Shown here: positions 1 through 11,407 of the stretch, piece after piece
Layout: each line of letters starts with the position of its first letter
Position numbering within the stretch: the stretch's first letter is position 1
From: Carposina sasakii
Taxonomy: Eukaryota; Arthropoda; Insecta; Lepidoptera; Carposinidae
Length of the DNA: 64,000 nt
Assembly (NCBI GenBank): GCA_014607495.2
Contig: CP053161.1
Coordinates: 2,604,001 to 2,668,000, forward strand
Direction: 5' to 3'
Translations under genes and position numbers: made by a program
The notes under the pieces: generated by a model
Told to the model about the DNA's origin: nothing
The model's database searches: none
What the model saw: only the letters and a program-made list of their open reading frames with translations

Positions 1-965
1 TTCTATGTTTGTCGACGATTAGAGGCATTTTTATAAACTTTTCGCGATGTAAACTATCCAGAACTAAACTCAGGTAACACTGCACAAGCACATAGCAAAA
101 ACTGACTGTCCAAATGCACAATTTTACGCTTATTTGTATTTTTTTCAGATGAAAACAATGGCGGTCGTCTGATAGCAAGCATCGTTGGCTACTCGTCTGG
201 CGGTACCGTACTGCAATAACCACCCCAGTGCGCATGCGTGCGTAATATTGAGAGGGTTCCAAATCGTTTTCGTGGGGTGCAACGCAAAGCACAGCTGTGT
301 ACGACATGCTACACCGAGGTCAGAGGTCATAATATTTTCTGGCATTCAAAAAATAAATAACAATCGATACAAAGTAGAAGATATTTACAATTTCTTTTAA
401 AAATACCCTCAATTATGGCCAACGTGAACATCACTTTTCAGACTCAGCTTATTAACATACTGTCAACAGATGTTACGCTATATAGACCACCCTAGTGCTA
501 GCTCGTACCATACATAGGTACACATCAGAGTGCGAAGGAACGATGCGGGAGAGATGGTAGTTTTTCTCAATCAAGTGAGCCGGTGCGAGCAAGCGTCTGG
601 AGCGACGTTGCCGAACCGCTTTTAGTCGACCGGATTTCATTCATGAGGAGGCGACGTTGCCGTAGCCAGCGGAAACCGCGACCACACAGCATAAAAAAGA
701 CTTTGGAATGTGGCAGTACTGCTGGGCGGAGTCTAAGTAAAACGAAATAAAAAGTAGACAAAAGTATGGAATGCGGACAGTACTTACTTAGGCCAAAGTG
801 GAACAAATATTAGAAGTCAAAACATTTGTTTTAGATGCGTTGATTTAGATACTGGATAGTAGTGGGAATGGATTAGACTAGGTACAATATCGCGTTAATC
901 TTGCAAAAAATATTACATCAATAGTTAAGTATGTACTTGCATAGTTGTATAGTTAAGTATGTATA
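1..965. other. No gene recognised
   Basis: Short overlapping ORFs near 185-400 and 567-806 follow GC-richer patches ('cattcatgaggaggcgacgttgccg'). No homology, splice pair or repeat partner was identified. Confidence 0.5.
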
Positions 966-1195
966 GCGCCTTTCAGTCGGGAGGCGTGAGTTCGATACCA
1001 GTCACGGGCCTGTACCACTGAATTTATTTTATGTACGGATTTTTCAAAAAGTTGTCACTTAGCTATACCCGAGAAGGGTTGGCGTCAGGCAGGCAGCCGG
1101 CCGTAAAAACAAATGCCAAAACTTGGACAATGTGAGTTTCGAAAGAAACCATGTTGCGCCGACTCCATATCAATGGGATAAGGGCAGGAAGATGA
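966..1195 (+). mobile_element. SINE with shared head and tail type 1
   Basis: The head reads 'cgggaggcgtgagttcgataccagtc'; the 'agttcgatacc' part resembles a pol III B box. Next is 'ctgtaccactgaatttattt' and a 'ttgtcacttagct' module, then a tail ending 'gggataagggcaggaagatga'. The head is shared with the copy at 30829-31137 and the tail with the fragment at 25136-25222. The repeat structure is certain; the SINE call is from family knowledge. Confidence 0.7.
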
Positions 1196-2979
1196 GTTAA
1201 GTATGTTCTTATCATGAAATCTGCCAAAATGCCAATTTAGCAATTATGACTTTCTTGTTTCTGTCTTGCTTGTTTTTGATGAGTGCATAAATATGTCTTT
1301 AAAAGTTGGGTGGATTAAGTGTTGCATAAAATAGGTACCAATACACGTCTAATAAAAGAGTATCTTGCATTGACGACGCAATCGCTTCGAGAATAAAGGA
1401 GATCGCACTTAAGGTTCAACCACAAAGAATAATGAAATTCAGCATTCATTTCATTACAGGTCGTAGAGCGGCGAGAGGCGGCGCCTGCACTCGAGAACGA
1501 GCATGCGGCAGCGTGGGGAAGGGAACAGGGTCGCGCTCTCATGCCTTTGGGTGGTCGCTTTCGAATTCCAATGTCTCGCCCGCAGCGCCTACGCGCTAGA
1601 CTAGCCTATTTAGCTTAAGCTACACCGAACCATTTTACTAACGAGAAAGGGGGTAGATCGTAATATGCATTTCCAATTATGAATGAACGAGCTTTATTTT
1701 TAAAGTAAACAAACTAGTATGCGTTCTTTCATGACGCAGGACGTCGTAAAATTTAATTGAAAAAACAAACGAAGGAATACAAAGTCGCCGGAACTGAATG
1801 GTGTGTCCGGGAACTGAACATCCGCCAGATGTGGCATCATTTACGTCGATCGAAATCATCATGCGACTACCTACTTTTTAGTGATAAATTATCGCAGTCA
1901 AACCTTTGGACTGAATCAAAGGGTAGGGGACATAATTTTTAAACACCAAGATACAAAGTTCTCTATTGAAAAGCAATGCGGCAAGCATTGATATTGTGCT
2001 GATCAGAATAAACAAGGCTTAAAAAGGTGTTCTTGATATTAAAACATATAGCCGCATTTCTCAGCTGAAATTCTGTTGTTTTAAAAATCTTGTTCCCTCA
2101 AGAGACCTTAAAACAAAAAGAATGTGTCGGCCAGAATTGTAATTTAAAACCATAGACTGCGGTCATTTTTACGTACGCGGAAAGTGTGTTAATTAAAGGA
2201 ATTGATTCAGAATCTGTTTATCTACAGGCAAAAATACCTAAGTTACCAATAAAAAACTATGCTTTAAGGAGGGAAAAACGCAATGAGTACGAATGAAATT
2301 GGCTAACAAAGTTTTGTTGCAAGAATTCGTTGTCGGCTTTCACAATTTTGTTACATAACGGTGTGGAATGCTCTGAGGCGTTGCACTTTTGATGCCCAAC
2401 CAGTGAAGTAGATACAGCACTGGAATGCGCGCGCGGCCCACGCTGGGACCGCATAAAGGCGCCGCCTCTTGCCTTTACGTGACCCCAAGTTTTCAACTAC
2501 TTGCCTAATTGACCCTAAAACTCCCATTTTATCTGAGTAAAGCGCTTATAATTTTTTATTAAACTTACCTAACATATTGATGAATTTAATATTGGAGTGA
2601 GGTTTGATGTTTGATTTACATATTTAGTCAGAATGAAGAATTCTCAAAAACAAAGATCAGACTAATAGTTACCCACCTAATTGGTTCCATGGAAATTGAA
2701 AATCAATAAGTGTTTATGATTATGTTAATACTTACAGAAAATGTAATAGAATTGTAAAATTTTTGAGACTATCTTCTACAATAATAATAAAAAGGAGTCA
2801 CAAAAACAAACTAATAATAGTAAAAATTGATTTGTCTCAAAGACTATAAAGTAAAGACTAAAATATTAGTTACACACAAAAATAGATGGCACACAAAGTT
2901 TAACTATGTACTACTTTTGTTAACAATGACTTCCCAAGCAGGAACATATTAAATAATTTAGAATTTTCCTAATAATATT
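1196..2979. other. No gene recognised
   Basis: AT-rich DNA with GC-rich patches at 1450-1610 and 2400-2480. Short frames there lack domain signatures. Confidence 0.5.
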
Positions 2980-3543
2980 CAGTGGCGTAGCTACCTAGGG
3001 GCTAGGCGGGGCAGTGCACCGGGGCCCTCGAATCCTTACTGTGAAATTCTCAGGTAGAGCTTGAAATTTCAAAAATTAAGAGACAACTTACTTGAGTTAT
3101 GTGGTAAATACGAGAAAAAATATCGCGCTCGCTTCGCTCGTGCATCTATTATGTGACTAAGCAGTCTTTCACTTTTCAATAATTATGGGGCTCGTAAACT
3201 CCAAAAATTCTTGGTAATGTCTACGCGATTGTAACCTATCTCATGTTTTAGCAATGGTCAGAAATTCTCGGTAGGGCTTGAATTTTGAAGAAGGTAATAG
3301 ACAAGTTACGTGGTAAATACGAGAAAAAATTTCGCGCTTGCTACGCTCGCGCATCTATTATATATCTAAGCAGTCTTTCAATTATGGGGCTCGCAAACTA
3401 CGAAAATTCTTATAGTCACGTGCAATAAAGAGAAGATAGTCAACAAAAATTCCTAAAATTTTCAATATCTAATTCGTTAGATAGCAGTGGGGCCCCATTT
3501 TTTTATTTGCCCCAGGGCCCCTAGTTACCTAGCTACGCCACTG
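2980..3543. mobile_element. Non-autonomous hAT element with 8-bp target duplication
   Basis: The ends are inverted copies beginning CAGTGGCGTAGCTA, a well-known hAT terminus. They are flanked by ATAATATT (2972-2979) and ATTATATT (3544-3551), a 7/8 match to the 8-bp duplication hAT elements make. There is no coding capacity. The interior has two diverged tandem copies of a unit of about 209 bp, each with 'gtggtaaatacgagaaaaaa' and a 'cgctcgcttcgctcg'-type GC hairpin. Confidence 0.88.
3041..3420 (+). repeat. Two-copy tandem repeat inside hAT element
   Basis: 'Ctcaggtagagcttgaa...' to '...ggggctcgtaaactcc' recurs as 'ctcggtagggcttgaat...' to '...ggggctcgcaaactacg'. The shared 'gtggtaaata' starts at 3101 and 3310, giving a 209-bp period with about 15% divergence by eye. 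Confidence 0.75.
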
Positions 3544-3551
3544 ATTATATT

Positions 3552-4753
3552 ACTATTAAAATAATTAGAATATTAAAGTACAAAAACACAACAATGCCCA
3601 ACTACACCAATAGATGTCGCTAGTTGTTAGTATTGATAACAAATCCCACTTTTGTCAATTGTGCTACTAAAATAATGTTTGCTTTAAGTATGTAATATGC
3701 AAAATAACAATTAATTTATAATTTTCGTTCATAACAACACATATATTTCCTATAAGTATTTTAGGAATGGCTGATTGCCAAGTTAGGTTTTTTGAAGTGG
3801 ACTGCCTCCCTACCTACTGCTACAAAAAATTGTGACATCATGCTCTTTATTACTAAAGTGTACAAGGCAAGAGGCACATTTGGGTAGAGTTGGTAACTCA
3901 AGGCCAATTCAATGGAAAAATTAATAATGTATAAATTACACACTTACTTGCTGCTGATGTTTTATAATTTACTAGGTTTTAAAAATATGTGTGTAAACTT
4001 TTAGAAACTATTAAATTATAAAACAACTTCAACATTGGCACAACTTAAAATACTGTAATGATAACATATCACTTTAGTATTTATACATTATGGTTATGAG
4101 TGATAGATAAAAAACACTTCCAAGTAGGTATGATATGCTATCTTTAATAAACAAGTCAATCTTTAAGAGGCAACAGGCAGATGTCAGCACCATATAGCTT
4201 ATTACTGTTTCTTATCAAAATTTATAATAAATACTATACTTCTGGACATATTCAATAGCTTTTCTTCCAACAAGCCAGGTCATCAAAAGAAGCACAGCAC
4301 CAGATATACAAAACTTTTAGCTAAAGTACCTATCATGTATTTCTAAAAATAATTCAAGTAGTAAAGATTTAAAGATAATACAAGTATCTGAAAGTCTTGG
4401 TCCGATACCATATTGGCCAGCACAAATGGAATAATAGATATTGAAAATCGGTACAAGAACACAGCTAAAAAGAACTTCCTTAGATGTATGCGACAGTATG
4501 TGCAACTTCAAATTCCTCTTATAAATACCTTGTTGCGAGAATTCTTTTGTAAGTGCCTATAGCTAGAAACTATCTAGTATAATCCCCTAAACCCTAACCA
4601 AAAGCTTATCACTTGTTTAAGCATTTTAAGTCTTTTCCATACATTGAGATACGTAAGCAACCTAATAATAACATAATGCGGTGACGTATATGCCCTCGTT
4701 ACAAAAACATATGTTACTTGGCAGAAATACAGGTTAGAAAATGTGAAACTAAC
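3552..4753. other. No gene recognised
   Basis: AT-rich. If the candidate first exons at 4.75 and 11.4 kb are real, this would be intron of their gene; no downstream exon was recognised. Confidence 0.45.
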
Positions 4754-4960
4754 CTATTGAATCCATAGTATTCCACAGTATATTGTTATCCACAAATTAG
4801 TAATTTCTTTGCACTCATCAAACAGTTACAGTTTTACTTCACTTTGATGACACTAACAATCCGTAGTAGGAACTGCACAACACAACATTACAAACAACTG
4901 AACACACTCATACTCTTGAGCGCGAACTCGCAACTGAACGGACTGACTTTACTGTGAAGT
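4754..4960 (-). promoter_or_regulatory. Candidate promoter, 5' UTR and 13-nt first coding exon
   Basis: Read leftwards, a GC-richer stretch around 4915-4990 contains TCAGT-type initiators (CAGTCCGTTCAGTTGCGAG), then about 170 nt of leader with several short upstream ORFs, then ATG at 4766 (MDSI) ending at a donor, AATAG|GTTAGT (4754/4753), in phase 1. No homology can be judged from four residues. The candidate exon at 11408-11480, same strand, also ends in phase 1, so the two could be alternative first exons of a gene continuing past the window start. Evidence is only splice-site and composition patterns. Confidence 0.27.
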
Positions 4961-5447
4961 TGACTACGTTGCGTGGCGCTAGCGATCGGCTGCGACGATT
5001 TTGACGGGCTCGTGCAGCGAGCGGTGTTACCAACTCCGTATCATACTTTCGGGGGCGTAACAAATATTTTAGACATCTGTTTAAATATCGGAAAACTAGG
5101 CTACGCGGCTAAATAAAATGAAACTACTTATTGAAAGAATTTAATTGTCAGCTAAGTTGCGACCCTTGACTCTAGTATATTCTCTTGATTGAACTCGTAA
5201 ATTCATTCATATGTAACTTTGGGGTGATGATGGTATCTACATGGTAGGTACCGGGGGGGTGAACACCCAGGCGGATCTAGAATAGCACAAAGGCCTACAG
5301 ACCTTAGGTACTTATAGTCAAAGTACAAAGGTACATTGTGTGGTGGAATTTGCATCCTGACAAAAATCCGTAGGCTGAGTACATACCCCTATTCTAAATC
5401 CACTAAAGGGGATGCCTTTTAATGTCCTGAACATAAATTATATTTTA

Positions 5448-5611
5448 TACAGGGTATCAAGATTGTATGGAAATTTCTGAGATATTTAAAAATTCTCCAT
5501 ACTATCGGGAAAATAAACATGTGATTTCGAGTCTCAAATTTTGTGGATAGGTTCTCTATAGTGGGCTATTTACGTAGCTTTTCGCTTAACATACCCTTTT
5601 TGTTACACCTG
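5448..5611 (+). mobile_element. MITE family B copy (TA-target type)
   Basis: Starts 'tacagggta' and ends 'cttaacataccctttttgttacacctg'. It matches the ends of the full copy at 42561-42823. The interior 'gattgtatggaaatttctgag...ctccatact' is inverted relative to that copy. Its right end touches a candidate exon. Confidence 0.75.
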
Positions 5612-5737
5612 CAGATTGAGACTGTTAGAACAACAAACATGTCTGCTGCTCTCAAAAGGGCCAAGTTGGAAACACTGGATAGTGCACCATGGTTTTTCAC
5701 ATTCCCTCATGACCATGTGAATTTTCTTGAGACATAG
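5612..5737 (+). CDS. Candidate exon with short ORF next to MITE
   Basis: Directly after the MITE end, 'ccctttttgttacacctgcag' is a good 3' splice site. After it comes a leader and ATG at 5639, encoding 32 residues starting MSAALKRAKLETLDSAPWFF, stop at 5735-5737. I recognise no family. The phrase 'KRAKLE...DSAPWFFTFPHDH' looks like constrained protein rather than random sequence, but no poly(A) signal AATAAA was seen in the next few hundred bases. It may be a terminal exon of a gene starting near 4.98 kb, or a relic. If real, the MITE supplies its splice acceptor. Confidence 0.22.
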   Translation, partial: QIETVRTTNMSAALKRAKLETLDSAPWFFTFPHDHVNFLET

Positions 5738-6200
5738 GTACATATCATATCAGGTTTATTTCATGAAACCTGGAACCTCTAAATTATTTTAAATATTAGA
5801 TACCTACTACCTAGGACACTTCTTTACTTTTAGCACTTTATTACCAATAATTTAAATTATTATTTTTTAGATGAACTAATATCTCATCTCTGAGATCTGT
5901 AGGCTCTAGTTGGTACCTACTTGCATAACTGTAGTATGTATTCAACGTAGTGTGTTTACCTCATTTAGTTTAGAGTGTGTTTAGCCAAAAAGTTCCTTTG
6001 GATGATGGGGCTAGTTACTATGTAAATGATTAGATTATCTGTGTTGTGCTGCACACAAAAACGATAGTTTTAGATTAGTAGAAATCAGGCATAAGAATTA
6101 TTATATGAAACGCATTCTATAATAAGGTCTATCCAAAATTTCCGATTGTCTTTATACACAAAAACTAGGTAGTTAAAAAGAAACAACTTTCACTATGGGA

Positions 6201-6440
6201 CCAACTCCGAAAGTCGAGTGATGCCGGCTGAGTAGAGTTTGTACCACCCCTGCCTGCCCGTGGGTTTCGTACGAGGCGATTAGGGGTTTCCGGGAGGTGG
6301 GCAGCAGCGCCTCCCATACTGACAACATAGTCCAAAAATTACACTGAGATCACCAACCTGCTTGCCCAGTGTGGTGACTCTGACTATAGGCAAAACCCCC
6401 CTGTGGCAGTAGCCTTGTGGCGTGCTTATAATCACTAATT
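6201..6440 (+). mobile_element. Dispersed SINE/LINE-tail repeat, copy 1
   Basis: Contains 'cgtacgaggcgatta', 'ggaggtgggcagcagcgcctccc', 'tgacaacatagtccaaaa', 'gcccagtgtggtgactctgactataggc' and 'cttgtggcg'. The same order occurs inverted at 19861-20077, and the second half recurs at 18335-18450. Confidence 0.8.
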
Positions 6441-7082
6441 TTGGATAGAAAGATATCTATGTATAGTCAACTTAATTTAATTTTTCTCATATTGTTGGGA
6501 ACACTAAAGACACACTAGCCTATAAATTATATTATAGGCAATGCCAGCAGAGGACTAAATATTCATATTAAGATGCCTTGCTGGGACATACTGGGGGGGC
6601 AGACCCACAAATATTAAGTGTGCTATAAAAAAGTATAGTGAGAAGTCACTTCGATTACAGTGCTTTAGCCTACCTTGTATACTCAAAAAACTATATGTAT
6701 TGCAGAATAAAGTGAGAATAATAACACACCCATAAATTTCATGGAAATAGAAAGCTGTATACCTCCCCTAATATTAAGGAGAATTTATTTTGCAGAGATA
6801 TTGCATAAAAAAATTATCATTAAATACTAAAGTATTCCTAGAAAGTATCAAAGAAAGTACCAAATTTTGTCATTTTAATCAGCCAAGATACAAATATTAA
6901 ACACAGAATTTCCCCTCCAATTTTGAAAATTATGAAAGATATGAACAGAAAATGTAACAACTTATAAAGGCACCATTTATTACCATTTTATATTTACCAT
7001 TATGAGTGCAACTCATTAAATATTAGATTAGAGTTAATATTTTCAGAATCAGTACATAATAAATACGACTTTTTAAGAGCAA

Positions 7083-7424
7083 TAGGGCAAAAACATAGTT
7101 TTTATAGAATTTATACAGATGCAAGCAAAAGTATTTTAGTTTTTCGGTCTGCAATCTATGACCCTCAAACAAAATGTTCCCAAAGCTTTAGACTGGATTG
7201 TAATCTGAGAATCTTTTCAGCCGAAGCACATGCCATAGTGAAAGCACCTTCACTATGGCATCACGTTAGACCTACATGTTCCAAGAGATGACTACAATAG
7301 CATAACGAACATAGCATGCAAAACTTTATGGAAACTAACACTGGAAGAAAAATGAAAATGGTACGGAGAAATCCAAGTCAACTTACCCGTTAAAGCCTTG
7401 TATAAATGTTTTACAGGTGTCATG
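7083..7424 (+). pseudogene. LINE RNase H domain remnant, first part
   Basis: One open frame from 7083 reads YRIYTDASKS (the first catalytic Asp motif of non-LTR RNase H domains), then AIYDP, and later LRIFSAEAHAIVKA, matching the FTAEAxAI motif with its catalytic Glu. It then hits stops (for example after CSKR near 7290). Such domains end the ORF2 of I/R1/Jockey-group LINEs. An inserted element at 7425-8323 separates it from the C-terminal part. Decayed and non-functional. Confidence 0.75.
7231..7260. repeat. Perfect 12-bp hairpin in RNase H remnant
   Basis: TGCCATAGTGAA, 6-nt loop, TTCACTATGGCA. The stem lies at the AEAHA motif codons and probably arose by a local inverted duplication. Confidence 0.8.
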
Positions 7425-8323
7425 TCTAAACTCATCACAAATCACAAAACAAAAATAAAGGGCCCGCCCGTTTTCCCGTCCACCCGTTTTGACATTTGTC
7501 TTCGCTTCGCGACGTAACTAACTAGTGATGAACCATACGACTTAATACTCGATACTCACGATAAATCGATTCAAGTTTGCATGAGTATTTTGTTTGCATG
7601 AATATGTATTGTAAAGTGCATTTGATTAAAGTTCTAATTTGAAAATTTTACTTAAACTTTGATATTGTAGGTACATATTTTGAAATGATACAATGTTACG
7701 AAAGGTAAATTTTCATCCCGCCGCTTTACATGCCCGTACCAAGACAGACGGTTACTTCGTATCTTGTCTGTGATCGGCGTAACTTTCAAACTTAGGTACT
7801 CTTAAACCTACACTCACTAATTTCTTATTTTATCAATTCTTGTAACTCCACACATCCATCTCAACATTCTCATCTTGCTTAAGTACATGCAGTCGATTTT
7901 CATCCTTCTTCTTTACGGCCCAGCATTCAGATTCATACAAGACGACAGGTCGAATTACGGTCTTGTACACCTTACGCTGCGTGGTAGCGGCCGCGAATAC
8001 TACCACCCCATTCCTGTACCGATGGGCATCATAAAAGTCGATGGAGAGTACTAAAGCCCACACCACACCAAAACAGTTTAAGCTCATCCACCTCGAGCAG
8101 TAGGGCATCCGCATGGTAGCGTGATAAACACCACAATAGCATTCCTAAGGAGGGTTGCCGTAAAATCCTTGCCAAACCCTATTGCAATATGGAAATGATG
8201 CGCGGTACGGTACCCATCAATTAAAAATGTAATTACATTCGGAACATTTCGATCAGTAAAAAATAGAAATATTAATGGGCGTGAACTGTAAAAACGGGCC
8301 TTTTATTTTGCGATGAGTTTAGA
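7425..8323. mobile_element. Inverted-repeat element inserted in LINE remnant
   Basis: 899 bp with ends TCTAAACTCATC (7425-7436) and GATGAGTTTAGA (8312-8323). The inverted match extends with gaps through 'aaaataaagggcccg' and 'cgggccttttatttt'. LINE RNase H sequence lies on both sides. No clear target duplication is visible, so the superfamily is open. It contains an RTE LINE fragment. Confidence 0.62.
7833..8114 (-). pseudogene. RTE-type LINE reverse-transcriptase fragment
   Basis: About 93 codons. The segment YKTVIRPVVLYESECWAVKK, then KKDENRLHVLKQDE and MDVW, corresponds to the conserved C-terminal part of RTE-clade reverse transcriptases (usual form RP.LYG.ECW..KK..E..L...E...LRW). The N-terminal part is not recognisable. 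It lacks the catalytic YADD region and is a dead fragment, inside the 7425-8323 element. Confidence 0.8.
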
Positions 8324-8620
8324 GAGTTTATCACAGTTATTAACAGGCTTAGATTTAGTCACAATCGATCCCCCGCCCCGCCCATCTAAAACGTTTAAAC
8401 CTAGTAAATAGCTCAGATTGCCCCTACCTAACCTGCAGAAATATACATTGTGATGCTAAACACCTGATAGAAGAATGTCCAGCTCTTAAAGAAGAACGAC
8501 ACACGTAGGTATCTGATACACACGGAAGAAAATTAATTGGACTTGAAGATGTTACAAAATGCGGAAAACTATCGGAATATATACCACTTTATCAAGGCAC
8601 CGGAAATTGATGATTTTTTT
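8324..8620 (+). pseudogene. LINE C-terminal remnant, second part
   Basis: Resumes after the insertion with 'VINRLRFSHNRSP', the usual RLRxGHTR-type motif after RNase H. It ends with CRNIHCDAKHLIEECPALKE, a C-H-C knuckle typical of LINE ORF2 ends, then a stop. Frame changes and stops lie between. Together with 7083-7424 it shows one ancestral element split by a later insertion. Confidence 0.72.
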
Positions 8621-8884
8621 TGTTTAGTTTATCCCGAAGGAAAGGCAAGGGGAACTAAGCCCATAGAGCCATTGTCTATAGAATAGAATATTTATTCAGT
8701 GAATAGGTATTTAGTTTCGGTTTTCGGTGACTGATACATTACCCAATAACCTTTGTAGAAAGAATAGTTGTGGAAATAAAAAATATCGTGATAATAGCGA
8801 ATTGATTAATATTCAGTTCAATTGTTTTTAGTTTGTGTCACATATTTTGTTTAAATAAAGTAGGATTTTAATTTTGTGAAAATA

Positions 8885-8955
8885 ATCGGTCTGAACCCGG
8901 ATTCGAACCAGGAATATTTGGTTTTGAGTTCGTCCGATTTGCCGTCTGATCTATT
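8885..8955 (-). mobile_element. tRNA-like SINE head fragment
   Basis: On the minus strand, CCTGGTTCGAATCCGGG forms a T-arm-like stem with a perfect B box (GGTTCGAATCC). The upstream 'gacggcaaatcggacgaactcaaaacc' does not fold as a real tRNA, so a decayed tRNA-derived SINE is more likely than a tRNA gene. Confidence 0.45.
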
Positions 8956-9177
8956 ATAAATTTGTTAGAGGTGGCGAAATTTACCTTCATATTCTAATGA
9001 TATTATAGTAGGTAAGTATAATACTAAGTATATTGTAGTATTTTTGCTAAATAATAAAATTTAAACATATAGTCTAAGAATAGAAATATATTCTATTAGT
9101 CTAAGCCTTACGGTTGATTTTTCTTAATGATATGATATTTTATGCGATACTTAATAGGTACTCGATACGTTGTATTA

Positions 9178-11182
9178 GGTACAATCAGCATCAAAAGTCG
9201 ATGAACACATTCAGATTTTCAAAATACCTGAACACTAAATAACACAATCGCTTAACAAGATAGGCGCCAAAATTGAACGATTATCTCAAAAGGCCATAAG
9301 TGGGTGACCATCACTTTTCAAAAGTCGCTATTGATCGAAGGTCGCTAAACAAAATTTTGACAAAAGTAGCATACCATCTTTTATCTCAAAAGTCCCTAAA
9401 CAAAATTAAATGTTTTCTCTTTCTTTACTACGAAATATGACAAGAAAGAAAGATTCTATATGTAAGATACATATTTCATTTTGGCATTAACAATCGGCAT
9501 TGGCATTTCATGTTCAATGAGGGGTTTTCTGACAAGTTAAAATAAGAGTCAAAAATAGATGGCGTGAGCGCATCACCTGCCCTAATCCCCCCACCTCACC
9601 TCTCCCAGCTTGAAGGATGGTAATAGTTCCGTGAATAGACTGTGCACTGATGACTAAAGCTGGCTACACATCCAGACTGTGTACAGCCGACAATAAATAA
9701 TCTGGTCAGTTTTCTAAAGACGGTGTAGCATAGCATACGAGTAGGAGACTTAGCAAGTAACAAGTTGGATTTTGCTACATGGGGTTAATGTATCAGATTA
9801 TAATCTTAATACGAGATGATACCTAATTTTTTTTTTTTTGAACAAACTTAAATTTATGAATGACTACTGTTGCCCGTGACTTCATATGCGTGAACTACAG
9901 AATGTAGTCTATGTCCTTCTCCGTACTCTTGTATATGCCTTTCATCCCATCCCATATTATTACAGATACTTATAACTATTAACCCTCGTGTAGTAGAGTA
10001 TAGATACCTTTAATTTAGCAGAGATGCAAGCAATGCTTAGGTAGGCATCTGCTATATCTTTGTTTTTCCTAGCGGACCGATTTTTAGTCGGGCGTGTACA
10101 GCACACTATAGTCTGCTTCGTCTATCTATAGTGCTTAGGAACTATTGATGTCTTAAGTCGAAGGGTGAGGTGGGGGGGATTAGGGAAGGTGATGCGCTCT
10201 CGCCATCTATCCAGGTGAATTAACCTAATTTTTTTTGCTTTTAATAGTTGTCAGAAAATTCCTCGTTCAAACAGAATAATATTGACATACTTAAGCTTTT
10301 TTATGTTTGACAGCAGATGCCACGGAAGTCGGATTAACAATATAAAAAGGTTTTAATTTTGCTGTCCGTGATACATTCTATTAGGTGTTTCGGGTATCCG
10401 AGTTAGACCTAAAAAAAGTGTGCAAGAGGGGGCAGTCTGCTATATAATAGACAGCTGACGACGCCGGAGCTGTATCCGCATTGAACCTGCAAAAGTGTGC
10501 AAGAGTGGGCAGTCTAGTGAATGTTCTGTGTTCGCTGCTGCTGATATCTGACGGCGCCGGAGCTGTATCAGCGCTGGACCTAATGTCCGTAAAGGACCCG
10601 TCTAATGGATGTGCTATGCACGCTGCTGCTGACAACTAGCGGCGCAGCGCCTTATTCGCGTTGGACCTCCAAAAGTGTGCAAAAGTGGTCAGTCTAATGG
10701 ATGTGCTGTGCACGCTGCTGCTGACAGCTCACGGCGCAGCGTCAGAGCCGTATTCGCGTTAGACCTCCAAAAGTGTACAAGAGTGGGCAGTCTAATTGAT
10801 GTGCTGTGCATGATGTGCGTTGAAGCCGCGTTAAACCTCCAAAGAAACAAAGTAATGTTCAGTAACTTTTGTTATTTATGATGTCAAGTTATTTTTGGAC
10901 ATAGCCGTGATTGACACTAAATAAGCAAAACCAGAATTTTATATTGTTCAGTGACTTTTGATAAACTGAATGTTATGATATTTTTAGATATTATAACGAT
11001 CGGCAATTTTTGACAAAATGGGGTTCAGTGACTTTTGACGAGTAGTGTTCAGTTAATTTTGAACTTTAATGATGTTCATTCAATTCTGGCGCCTATCTTG
11101 TTAAGCGATTTATGTGTTATTATAGTGTTCAGTAATTTTGAAAATCTGAATGTGTTCATCGACTTTTGATGCTGACTGTACC
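9178..11182. mobile_element. Foldback element, 2 kb, with long imperfect inverted arms
   Basis: The ends, GGTACAATCAGCATCAAAAG (9178) and its inverted copy ending at 11182, begin an inverted match of more than 100 bp. The match returns deeper: 9508-9640 against 10130-10280 ('gatggcg..agcgcatcacct.ccctaatccccccacctcac') and about 9640-9700 against 10075-10140. The right arm is longer because of a minisatellite at 10400-10845. No ORF is convincing. GTAC borders both ends, so the duplication could be TA or GTAC. 'Tacagtcagcatcaaaag' ends recall a lepidopteran long-TIR family. Confidence 0.8.
10400..10850 (+). repeat. GC-rich minisatellite, about five units of 77-98 bp
   Basis: The unit core is 'ggacctccaaaagtgtgcaagagtgggcagtctaatggatgtgctgtgcacgctgctgctgacagctcacggcgc'-like, starting near 10416, 10493, 10590 (degenerate), 10673 and 10771. 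It is much richer in G+C than its surroundings. Short ORFs on both strands here are products of the repeat, not genes. Confidence 0.82.
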
Positions 11183-11407
11183 GACTAGTATTGAAAAATA
11201 CCTACTCCACAAACCTATTTCAATATTTATACCAGTCTGCCTAAAGGGCAACACAGAAGGGCAGTCTCAAGGCAGACAGTCTCCTTTGCACTCTCACCTA
11301 TGTCGCCAGTCTCCCATCTCGAGGAGGGAGCCGTCAAGCCTGAGTTAATTGAATGATAATACTATTTTATACTCATTTTATACTGCCCATAAGATAAAAT
11401 AACTTAC

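Noticed and set aside
8885..8955. tRNA gene on the minus strand
   Set aside because: Only the T arm is convincing; no A box or anticodon arm of proper geometry.
10381..10881. ORFs on both strands in the minisatellite
   Set aside because: They follow the tandem unit and change frame with it; no domain or start context.
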